Origin: Oscillospiraceae bacterium
GTDB taxonomy: Bacteria > Bacillota > Clostridia > Oscillospirales > Oscillospiraceae
NCBI GenBank assembly: GCA_017439805.1
Contig: JAFSIK010000073.1
Location: 1 to 55,677 of the forward strand
DNA length: 55,677 bases
Reading direction: 5' to 3'
The first letter of the stretch is position 1. Each line of letters starts with the position of its first letter. Positions 19,058-26,385 of this stretch are shown here, one piece after another. The translations under genes and the position numbers were made by a program. The notes under the pieces were generated by a model. That model did no database searches and was not told the DNA's origin. It saw nothing but the letters and a program-made list of their open reading frames with translations.

Positions 19058-20392
19058 ATGGATGAACTGTTGAGCCGCAGCGTGCCCCAGAGCAACGACG
19101 CGGAGCAGGCCGTTCTGGGCTCCATGTTAATAGATCCCAAATGCATTCCTCAGGTCATGGACAGGCTGAAGGTGGACCATTTCTATCACCAGCCCAACCG
19201 TGAGCTCTATGAGGTCATGCTTTCCATGTTCAATTACTCCATGGTCATAGACCCCCTCACCGTCATCGACCAGATGAAACAGCAGGGGGTATATCACGAG
19301 GACACCACCCGCAGGTACATCATGGGCCTGCTGGATATCACTCCCTCCGCCGCAAACGTTCTGGAATATGCCTCCATCGTGCGGGACAAGGCGCTGCTGC
19401 GCTCTCTGGGCGAAACGGCGGGAGAAATCGGCGATATGGTAAGCTCCCAGCAGGGCAGCGCCGAGGAAATTCTGGAGGCCTCCGAAAAGAAAATCTACGC
19501 TATCCGCAGCGGCCGCTCAGTAGGCGGTCTGGAACCCATTTCCCAGATACTTCACGGCGTTTACGGCAGGCTGCAGGAACTGGCAAAGCTGGGCAGCGAC
19601 ATCTCCGGCGTATCCACCGGTATCCGCAGCCTTGATACCCGCCTGTCCGGTCTGAACAATTCAGACCTTATCATTCTTGCCGCCCGACCCGGCGTTGGTA
19701 AGACCAGCCTTGCGCTGAACCTTACCCTTAACGTTGCCAAGGGCACCGGCAAGGCCGTTGCATTCTTCTCTCTGGAAATGAGCAAGGAGCAGCTGGGCAT
19801 GCGCCTGCTGGCTTCCGAGGCCTTTGTTGACAGCTCCAAGCTGCGCACCGGTCAGCTTAACCGTGACGAATGGAACAGCATCATCGCCGCCGCCACCTCC
19901 ATCAGTCGCACAAACATTATGGTGGACGACACCCCCGGCGTCACCGTGGCGGAAATGAACGCCCGATGCCGCAGGGTGGAAAATCTGGGTCTGGTTGTTA
20001 TTGACTATATTCAGCTTATGAGCGGCGACGGACGCAGCGACAGCCGCGTGCAGGTGGTTTCCGAACTTTCAAGAAGCATGAAAATCATGGCAAAGGAGCT
20101 TAACGTTCCCGTTATCTGTCTGAGCCAGCTGAGCCGTGACAGCGAAAAGGCCAGCCGCAAGCCCAAGCTTTCCGATCTTCGTGAAAGCGGCTCCATCGAA
20201 CAGGACGCGGACGTGGTAATGTTCCTGTACCGTGAGGCCACCGAAGACGACAGCGCCGCCATGAGCAACGAAGTGGACTGCATCGTGGCGAAAAACCGCC
20301 ACGGCGAGCCCGGCACCGTCACCCTGCAGTGGATGCCCCAGTACACTTCCTTCTCCGACAGAGAATGGAACCGCGACGACTATGACGAATAA
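19058..20392 (+). CDS. dnaB: Replicative DNA helicase DnaB/DnaC
   Basis: A 444-residue hexameric 5'-3' helicase of the replication fork. The N-terminal primase/loader-binding domain opens with PQSNDAEQAVLGSMLIDPK. The RecA-like motor has Walker A ARPGVGKTSLAL (about 209-220), Walker B LVVIDYIQLMSG and the arginine-finger region LRESGSIEQDADVVMFLYRE. There is no intein, a common insertion in this family. AAGGAG precedes ATG 19058. The tilS start overlaps its last 11 bp. Confidence 0.98.
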   Translation: MDELLSRSVPQSNDAEQAVLGSMLIDPKCIPQVMDRLKVDHFYHQPNRELYEVMLSMFNYSMVIDPLTVIDQMKQQGVYHEDTTRRYIMGLLDITPSAANVLEYASIVRDKALLRSLGETAGEIGDMVSSQQGSAEEILEASEKKIYAIRSGRSVGGLEPISQILHGVYGRLQELAKLGSDISGVSTGIRSLDTRLSGLNNSDLIILAARPGVGKTSLALNLTLNVAKGTGKAVAFFSLEMSKEQLGMRLLASEAFVDSSKLRTGQLNRDEWNSIIAAATSISRTNIMVDDTPGVTVAEMNARCRRVENLGLVVIDYIQLMSGDGRSDSRVQVVSELSRSMKIMAKELNVPVICLSQLSRDSEKASRKPKLSDLRESGSIEQDADVVMFLYREATEDDSAAMSNEVDCIVAKNRHGEPGTVTLQWMPQYTSFSDREWNRDDYDE

Positions 20393-21692
20393 GCCTCTTA
20401 TTCTCTGCGCCGTGTCCGGCGGGGCGGACTCCATCTGTATGCTGCACCTGCTGCACAGCCGGGGTGAAAGAGTTGCCTGCGCCCACTACAACCACGGCAT
20501 GCGGGGCGAGACCGCCGACAGTGACGAGCAGTTCGTGCGCCGATTTTGTGAAAGTCTGAGCATCCCCTTTTACACCGAAAAAGGCGATGTTTACGGCGAG
20601 GCCGAGCGCACCGGCGAGGGCGTTGAAGAATGCGGCAGGCGGCTGAGATACGAATTTTTTGAAAGAGCCGCCGAAAAACTGGGCGCCGACCTTATCGCCA
20701 CCGCCCACAATGCCGACGACCAGAGTGAAACCGTGCTGATGCGTCTTGTGCGCGGCGCGGGCAGTCTGGGTCTTTCCGGAATCCCGGAACAGCGGGGAAA
20801 TATTATCCGCCCCATACTTCATATGAGCCGGGCGGAAATCGAGGCCTACATTGCCGAAAAAGGTCTTGAATATATTTACGACAGCACCAATTCCGATGAC
20901 CGTTACGTCCGAAATCTGCTTCGCCACCAGGTGATGCCGGTTTTGAAGGATATAAACCCGAATCTCAACGAAACCTTTTCCCGCGCCGCCCGGATCGCCG
21001 CTCAGGACGAAGAGTTTTTAAGCTCTCTTGCGGCGGATTTCATGGAAAAGCACGGCGGCGAGGACTGGGTAAACGCCACGGAGCTTTCCATTCTTCACAG
21101 GGCGGTAGGTTCCCGGGTGGTAAGATTGCTGGCCGCCGGAGCGGGGCTGACCCTTTCGGAGGGTCAGGTTGTCGCCGCGCTGGAACTGGCGGGACACGAA
21201 AATCCCTCCGCTTCCATGGATGTACGGGGCGGTAAAATCTGGCGCAGCTATGAAAAACTCTGTGTCGGAATTCCTGTCACCGGTGCCATTGAAGGCGAAA
21301 CCCCTGTTGCCATTCCCGGTGAAACTTCGGTACCCGGCACGGATATAAAAATATTTACCCAAATCGTGCCTTTCGACGAAAATGTTCAAAATTCATTCAA
21401 TACTTTTTATTTTAAAGATAGTATAATTAACTGTAACCCTGTCGTTCGCAGCCGTATCGCAGGCGAAACCATCGCACTGCCCGGACGCAAACGACGCAGT
21501 CTGAAAAAGCTGATGTGCGATCTGAAGCTGCCCGCTCAAGGGCGTGAGCTTATCCCCGTTGTGTCCGTAAAGGGGCAGGCGGCGGCAGTAATGGACGTGG
21601 GCGCGGAGGAAAGCTTCCTTGCCGAAAAGGGAGAAACCGCCGTAATGCTGCGATTTGCAAGGCTGCAGGAGCAAGGAGGAACAAATGCATAA
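20382..21692 (+). CDS. tilS: tRNA(Ile)-lysidine synthetase
   Basis: A 436-residue ATP-dependent enzyme that attaches lysine to C34 of the minor tRNA-Ile, changing its identity from Met to Ile. The PP-loop SGGADS is at 12-17. HNADDQSETVLMRLVRGAG is the conserved TilS block and the C-terminal domain (about 340-436) matches the substrate-lysine binding domain. It overlaps dnaB by 11 bp and hpt by 8 bp, so translation is probably coupled. The tilS-hpt-ftsH order is a strong Firmicutes signature. Confidence 0.96.
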   Translation: MTNKPLILCAVSGGADSICMLHLLHSRGERVACAHYNHGMRGETADSDEQFVRRFCESLSIPFYTEKGDVYGEAERTGEGVEECGRRLRYEFFERAAEKLGADLIATAHNADDQSETVLMRLVRGAGSLGLSGIPEQRGNIIRPILHMSRAEIEAYIAEKGLEYIYDSTNSDDRYVRNLLRHQVMPVLKDINPNLNETFSRAARIAAQDEEFLSSLAADFMEKHGGEDWVNATELSILHRAVGSRVVRLLAAGAGLTLSEGQVVAALELAGHENPSASMDVRGGKIWRSYEKLCVGIPVTGAIEGETPVAIPGETSVPGTDIKIFTQIVPFDENVQNSFNTFYFKDSIINCNPVVRSRIAGETIALPGRKRRSLKKLMCDLKLPAQGRELIPVVSVKGQAAAVMDVGAEESFLAEKGETAVMLRFARLQEQGGTNA

Positions 21693-22224
21693 CGATATTG
21701 AAAGCATCCTGTTTACCAAAGAGGACATTGAGGCAAGAATAGATGAGCTGGCCGCGGAAATAAACCGCGATTACAAGGGAATGTCCCCCGATGTGGTCGG
21801 CATTCTCAGAGGCAGCTTTATTTTCATGTCCGACCTTGTGCGTAAATTCGACTTCCCTTGCAGACTGGATTTTATGAAGATTTCTTCCTACGGTTCCGGC
21901 ACGGCCTCCTCCGGCAACGTTAAAATCAATCAGGACATCGGCATGTCCATCGAGGGCAAGGATCTGCTGATCATCGAGGATATCGTTGACAGCGGCAACT
22001 CCATGAACAGTCTGTTCAAGCTGCTTGCCACCAGAAACCCCCGCTCCGTCAGACTCTGCACCCTGCTGGACAAACCCGACAGGCGCCAGGTGCCGGTACA
22101 CATCGACTACACCGGCTTCAGCATTCCCGACGCTTTCGTGGTCGGTTACGGACTTGATTACGCGGATATGTACCGCAGTTTACCATACATCGGCATCCTT
22201 AAGCCGGAAATCTATTCCAAGTAA
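21685..22224 (+). CDS. hpt: Hypoxanthine phosphoribosyltransferase
   Basis: A 179-residue purine-salvage enzyme converting hypoxanthine or guanine plus PRPP to IMP or GMP. The PRPP-binding motif is LLIIEDIVDSGNSM, VVGILRGSFIFMSDL is the pyrophosphate loop, and DFMKISSYGSGTASSG is the flexible loop. The C-terminal VGYGLDYADMYRSLPYIGIL is typical. I start at ATG 21685, with AAGGAGG upstream inside the end of tilS; the more upstream methionine lacks a site. Confidence 0.97.
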   Translation: MHNDIESILFTKEDIEARIDELAAEINRDYKGMSPDVVGILRGSFIFMSDLVRKFDFPCRLDFMKISSYGSGTASSGNVKINQDIGMSIEGKDLLIIEDIVDSGNSMNSLFKLLATRNPRSVRLCTLLDKPDRRQVPVHIDYTGFSIPDAFVVGYGLDYADMYRSLPYIGILKPEIYSK

Positions 22225-22239
22225 GATCGGAGAACAACA

Positions 22240-24216
22240 TTGAACAGAAAAAGAGGTCTGAAGGATATAGGTTTTTACATCCTTATCTTTGTGATACTGA
22301 TGATAACCATATCCGTACTGTTTTCCAACGACAAGACCGAAAGCATTAAGTACAGTCAGGTCGTTGAGTTTTTCGAAAGTGAGCAGGTAAAGTCCTTCGT
22401 GGTTGAGGACTCCACTCTGACCCTAACCCTGAAACAGGAGTATAACGGCAAGGATACCGTCGTTTACAACCTTTACAGCGCCAATATCTTCTACAATGAC
22501 CTGGGCGATCTGATAAAAGAACAGCACGACGCAGGCATTATTGAGGATTACGACTACACGCCCGGTCCCCAGACGCCCTGGTGGGTATCTTTCGTGCCCT
22601 ACATCGTCATCATGATCATCTTCATGCTGGTATGGTATCTGATGATGAACAAGGCCGGCGGCGGCGGTGCAGGCGGCGTTATGAAATTCAGCAAGGCCCG
22701 TACCCGTCTGGGCAGCGACGAAAAGAAGAAAGTCACTTTCAAGGACGTTGCAGGCGCTGACGAGGAAAAAGCCGAGCTTGAGGAAATCGTGGACTTCCTG
22801 AAAAATCCCAAGAAGTTCATCGATATCGGCGCCCGTATTCCCAAGGGCGTGCTGCTGGTTGGCCCTCCGGGCACCGGTAAAACCCTCATCGCCAAGGCTG
22901 TTGCCGGCGAGGCGGGAGTACAGTTCCTCTCCATCTCCGGCTCTGACTTTGTAGAGCTTTATGTAGGCGTGGGCGCAGGCCGTGTCCGAGACCTGTTCGA
23001 ACAGGCCAAAAAGGCCTCTCCCTCCATTATCTTCATCGACGAGATCGACGCCGTCGGCAGACGCCGCGGTGCAGGCCTTGGCGGCGGTCATGATGAAAGA
23101 GAGCAGACTCTTAACCAGCTTCTGGTTGAGATGGACGGTTTCGGCAACAACGAGGGCGTTGTTGTTATGGCTGCCACCAACCGCGCCGATATTCTGGACC
23201 CCGCTCTGATGCGTCCCGGCCGTTTCGACAGACAGATTTTCGTCGGTCTGCCCGACAGCCGCGGCCGTGAGGCTATTTTGAAGGTTCACTCCCGCGAAAA
23301 GCCTCTTGCCGACGACGTAAATCTTGGCACCATTGCCAAGGGTACCCCCGGCTTTACCGGCGCAGACCTTGAAAACCTGCTAAACGAGGCCGCCCTGCTG
23401 GCTGCCCGCAACAACCGTAGGGTCATCACTCAGCCCGACATCGAGGAGGCCATCATCAAGGTTATCGCAGGCCCTGCCAAAAAGAGCCGCGTGGTTTCCG
23501 AGCACGAGCGCAGACTGGCTGCCTATCACGAGGCCGGTCACGCCGTTGCAATGCGCGCCCTGCCCTCTCAGGATCCCGTTCACCAGATCACCATTATCCC
23601 CCGCGGCGGCGCGGGCGGCATGACCATCTCCCTGCCCAAGGAAGACAAGAGCTTTATGTCCAAGCTGGAGATGTGCGACCGCATCGTAGGTCTGCTGGGC
23701 GGCAGAGTTGCCGAAAAACTGGTGCTTAACGATATCTCCACCGGTGCCTCCAACGACATTCAGCGCGCCACCGCCATTGCCCGCAACATGGTTGCCAAGT
23801 ACGGCATGAGCGACAAGCTGGGCTCCGTGGCCTTTGACAGCCATGACGAGGTATTTATCGGACGCGACTTCGGTCAGACCAAGGCTTACTCCGAGGAGAT
23901 CGCCGCAGAGATCGACCGTGAGATCCGCAAGTTCGTGGACGAGGCCTATGCCCGCTGCGAGACCATCCTCCGCGAGCACATGGACATTCTCAAGCTGGTT
24001 GCCGAATACCTGCTTGAAAACGACACCATGACCGGCGAGGAGTTCGAGCTGTGCTTTACCACCCGCAAAAACCCCTCCGGCGAGCGCATTAAGGAAGGCC
24101 AGCGCGGCTGTGACGCTCCCGATGTGATTGCCATGCCCGGTGAGATTTCCGAGACCATCCAGGTCGAGGAACCCGAAAACGAGGCCTCTGAGACCGAAAG
24201 CTCCGAAACTGAATAA
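22240..24216 (+). CDS. ftsH: ATP-dependent zinc metalloprotease FtsH
   Basis: A 658-residue hexameric membrane AAA+ protease for quality control of membrane and regulatory proteins. Two membrane segments (about 9-28 and 108-131) flank a small extracellular domain. Walker A is GPPGTGKT (about 207-214), Walker B IIFIDEID, and the second region of homology is [20 protein letters not shown]. The zinc site is HEAGH (about 430-434) with a downstream aspartate. The start is TTG 22240, with GGAG a short distance upstream. It ends the plus-strand operon and is followed by a strong terminator. Confidence 0.98.
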   Translation: MNRKRGLKDIGFYILIFVILMITISVLFSNDKTESIKYSQVVEFFESEQVKSFVVEDSTLTLTLKQEYNGKDTVVYNLYSANIFYNDLGDLIKEQHDAGIIEDYDYTPGPQTPWWVSFVPYIVIMIIFMLVWYLMMNKAGGGGAGGVMKFSKARTRLGSDEKKKVTFKDVAGADEEKAELEEIVDFLKNPKKFIDIGARIPKGVLLVGPPGTGKTLIAKAVAGEAGVQFLSISGSDFVELYVGVGAGRVRDLFEQAKKASPSIIFIDEIDAVGRRRGAGLGGGHDEREQTLNQLLVEMDGFGNNEGVVVMAATNRADILDPALMRPGRFDRQIFVGLPDSRGREAILKVHSREKPLADDVNLGTIAKGTPGFTGADLENLLNEAALLAARNNRRVITQPDIEEAIIKVIAGPAKKSRVVSEHERRLAAYHEAGHAVAMRALPSQDPVHQITIIPRGGAGGMTISLPKEDKSFMSKLEMCDRIVGLLGGRVAEKLVLNDISTGASNDIQRATAIARNMVAKYGMSDKLGSVAFDSHDEVFIGRDFGQTKAYSEEIAAEIDREIRKFVDEAYARCETILREHMDILKLVAEYLLENDTMTGEEFELCFTTRKNPSGERIKEGQRGCDAPDVIAMPGEISETIQVEEPENEASETESSETE

Positions 24217-24227
24217 GTTTAAAAAAC

Positions 24228-24255
24228 AAAACTCCCTTCCTCGGAAGGGAGTTTT
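24228..24255. terminator. Bidirectional terminator after ftsH
   Basis: AAAACTCCCTTCC (24228-24240) and GGAAGGGAGTTTT (24243-24255) form a perfect inverted repeat followed by TATTTTATC on the plus strand and preceded by AAAAAACAAAA, which gives a T-tract on the minus strand. It serves both ftsH and the convergent surface-protein cluster; the stop codon of the minus-strand gene lies at its edge. Confidence 0.92.
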
Positions 24256-24745
24256 ATTTTATCTGTAGTTGAATTTCAGCGCCGGCGGAGCCCATGCTGT
24301 AATAGGTTTCCGGCTGATAGGTCAGAATTTTCGCAACTGCAGCAGTTTTCTTCGGCTGGGTTTCAAGGGTTATATATTCCACATACTCGCCGGGGCGTAC
24401 AAGGCCGGTCTGGCCGAGAATGTTGCCCTTTTCATCGGTTATGCGAAGACGTACCCAGACAGTATTGCTTTCCGGGGAGGTGAAGTAAACCTGAGCCGCA
24501 CCCTCCGTTACGATAGGAGCGCTGTACATGGAAACGGCGATGCCCTCACCAAGATTCAGCGTGCCGTAAAATTCCGGGTGCTCCACATCGGGAGCGCCGG
24601 AAAGGGCGGAGCTGTCAAACTCCGGCGGGGTGAACTCGCCCACGACCTGTTCCTGCACCCCAGGGGGGCGAAGCAGGAAAACCGCCAGCAAAGCCACCAC
24701 AATAACTGCGAAAACAATCAGTATGATTTTTTCGGTTTTACTCAT
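24254..24745 (-). CDS. Single-pass membrane protein with small extracellular beta domain
   Basis: A 163-residue protein of unknown function: a short cytoplasmic N-terminus, one membrane helix (about 6-26), a Pro/Glu linker and an ectodomain of about 110 residues. The ectodomain (VSMYSAPIV, VYFTSPESNTVWVRLRI, QTGLVRPGEYVEYITL) aligns by eye with that of the 299-residue protein at 25486-26385 (VSMIYSLDS, IYFQNPNASSHNVTVDM, QSGLLEPGFGLTKLRM), so the two are paralogues with different cytoplasmic parts. ATG 24745 has GGAGA about 7 nt upstream; the frame is open to 24802 but without a site. It is the last gene of the surface cluster and probably works with it at the envelope. Confidence 0.8.
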   Translation of the reverse strand: MSKTEKIILIVFAVIVVALLAVFLLRPPGVQEQVVGEFTPPEFDSSALSGAPDVEHPEFYGTLNLGEGIAVSMYSAPIVTEGAAQVYFTSPESNTVWVRLRITDEKGNILGQTGLVRPGEYVEYITLETQPKKTAAVAKILTYQPETYYSMGSAGAEIQLQIK

Positions 24746-24763
24746 AATTTTCTCCGGTAAAAT

Positions 24764-24815
24764 CCCGCGTCCGCCGTGCCCAAAGGCGGTTTTGACCGGC
24801 ACGGCGAAACGCGGG
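24764..24815 (-). other. Intercistronic RNA hairpin
   Basis: CCCGCGT (24764-24770) pairs with ACGCGGG (24809-24815), and GCCGTGCC (24773-24780) with GGCACGGC (24798-24805), around a 17-nt loop. On the minus strand the stem is followed by ATTTTACC. It may act as a partial terminator or a 3'-end stabiliser that lets the upstream secreted-protein mRNA accumulate over the downstream gene. Confidence 0.55.
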
Positions 24816-24830
24816 GTTGAAGTTTAGGGG

Positions 24831-25403
24831 TTAAGCCTGACTGGTGGAGAAGATAGTAATGGTTAAATTGCCGTCAACTTCTCCGTTGAGCGCTGCTTCG
24901 CCGGGATCACCGCCAACCACTACCTCAAAGGTTTTTGTGTTGCTCGGATCGCTGGTGTCACCGACAACACCGGCGGGAATATTAACGTTTACCTGTGCGC
25001 TGCTAAGAGAAACCTCGACACCGGCAACAGGAGTACCGTCTTTTGTATACTCAGCAGTATACCAAATCGGAGCGTTGGAGTGATTGGTAACGGTTACAGT
25101 GGAATTGACCTTACTATCTACAAGTTCCTGGCCTCCGCTGGTGTTTGCGACCCAACCAGCATCGTTCTGTTGATAAGTATGGCTTGCAGGCAGCCAGGTT
25201 CCTGTGCCGTTGTCGTATTTAAAGTTCAGGCTATCCCATTCGATATTAATAGAATACACTATGCCTGAATTGTCCTGCGTTTCAACAGTAATAGTTACTT
25301 CGCCGTTTGCAGGGGCGCTAGGAGTTGCAGTCACTGCGCCGGCGCCAATGGCCAGAGCAAACATCATAACAACTACAAGAAGTATACAAACTATCTTTTT
25401 CAT
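24831..25403 (-). CDS. Small secreted protein with signal peptide and beta-sandwich-like module
   Basis: A 190-residue exported protein. A signal peptide (MKKIVCILLVVVMMFALAIGA) with an AGA/AVT-type cleavage region at about 21-26 is followed by a single beta-rich domain. The segment INIEWDSLNFKYDNGTGTW, PASHTY and VTVTNHSNAPIWYTAEY closely parallels VDISWGAMTYTYDRGIW, PATHHY and ITVTNNSTVGVNAAFSY at the C-terminus of the giant protein of the same cluster. It lacks LPXTG or lipobox motifs and has no cysteine in the mature part. The layout suggests an abundant surface or fibre subunit, but the function is unproven. ATG 25403 follows AAGGAG. Confidence 0.8.
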   Translation of the reverse strand: MKKIVCILLVVVMMFALAIGAGAVTATPSAPANGEVTITVETQDNSGIVYSINIEWDSLNFKYDNGTGTWLPASHTYQQNDAGWVANTSGGQELVDSKVNSTVTVTNHSNAPIWYTAEYTKDGTPVAGVEVSLSSAQVNVNIPAGVVGDTSDPSNTKTFEVVVGGDPGEAALNGEVDGNLTITIFSTSQA

Positions 25404-25485
25404 TTTGTTTCTCCTTTTCTTCTGTTTTTTATCGGGTGTCCGGGTGCCTTGCCTTTGTCGGGGTGCCCGGAAAAGATAAACGATT

Positions 25486-26385
25486 TTAACCGTTTGTTAC
25501 GGTTATGTTCAGACCGGTTATCTCCGGCACCACCATGGCCTGTTCGCCGGTGACCGGGTCGTAACAATGCAGTCTGAAAAGACCTCCGTAAATACCCTCG
25601 CTGAGGGTGGGAGCGCCGGTCATCATCCGGAGCTTGGTGAGGCCGAAGCCGGGCTCCAGCAGGCCGGACTGCGCGATAAGGTACTCCTGCCCGCCGGAAA
25701 CGATGTACATATCCACCGTTACGTTATGGCTGGAGGCATTGGGATTCTGGAAGTAGATGGTGATATCACCGTTTGAAAGCGTCAGCGACGAGTCCAGAGA
25801 GTAAATCATGGACACGGAGCCGCCTCCTTCGGAAACGTCCGCCTTCTCGGAGGTATCACCCTCAATGGGCTGGGAATTTTCATCCACGGGAGGAAGAGGA
25901 TGGTCCGGCGCGATGACAATGGGGCCGTCGCCGCCGGGGGTGTCTCCGGGAGTATCACCTGGGGTTACTGTTCCGGGGGTGTTGCCCGGATTGTCAGAGG
26001 GAGTGTTTCCCGGGGTATTGCCCGGGCCGGTCAGCAGGCAAAGCAGAATGATTATAACCGCGATAAGCGCCAGCAGAATTATAAGGAAAGGAAGCCGGCT
26101 TTTCATCACCGCTATGTACTGGTCATCGCCCACCTGCAGATAACCTGCCCTGCGCCAGAACAGGCGGCTTTTGCTGCCGGAGGGGGAAACTTCGTGCAGT
26201 TCACGCCCCACCTGCACGGTGCCAAGGACTTTCTTGGCCTTACCGCCGCCCATCTCGCCCAGAACCTTGCATCCGCCCTGAGGATAGGTGTTTTTTATGT
26301 ACTTCGGCGAGAAACACTCAACCTTTCGGCCTTTAAGGCTTACATTGGCATCGTAATCGCCGGAGTGATGGATATTAAACTGCAT
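25486..26385 (-). CDS. Membrane protein with cytoplasmic N-domain, GNTP-repeat linker and extracellular beta domain
   Basis: A 299-residue protein of unknown function. About 95 soluble N-terminal residues with many Lys/Arg precede one membrane helix (about 99-121: LPFLIILLALIAVIIILLCLL). A flexible repeat linker of PGNTP/PGDTP units (about 122-152) follows, then an ectodomain (about 185-299) like that of the 163-residue neighbour. The cytoplasmic part (IHHSGDYDANVSLKGRKVECFSPKYIKN, YLQVGDDQYIAVMKS) resembles no family I can name. The ATG directly follows the giant gene's TAA (TAAATG), with AGGAGG inside the upstream gene, so translation is coupled. It may link the cell to the extracellular giant protein. 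Confidence 0.82.
   Translation of the reverse strand: MQFNIHHSGDYDANVSLKGRKVECFSPKYIKNTYPQGGCKVLGEMGGGKAKKVLGTVQVGRELHEVSPSGSKSRLFWRRAGYLQVGDDQYIAVMKSRLPFLIILLALIAVIIILLCLLTGPGNTPGNTPSDNPGNTPGTVTPGDTPGDTPGGDGPIVIAPDHPLPPVDENSQPIEGDTSEKADVSEGGGSVSMIYSLDSSLTLSNGDITIYFQNPNASSHNVTVDMYIVSGGQEYLIAQSGLLEPGFGLTKLRMMTGAPTLSEGIYGGLFRLHCYDPVTGEQAMVVPEITGLNITVTNG

Noticed and set aside
25810..26040. Repeated GNTP/GDTP coding units as a CRISPR or tandem-repeat locus
   Set aside because: They are imperfect codon-level repeats of a protein linker, without spacers or constant DNA repeat length.
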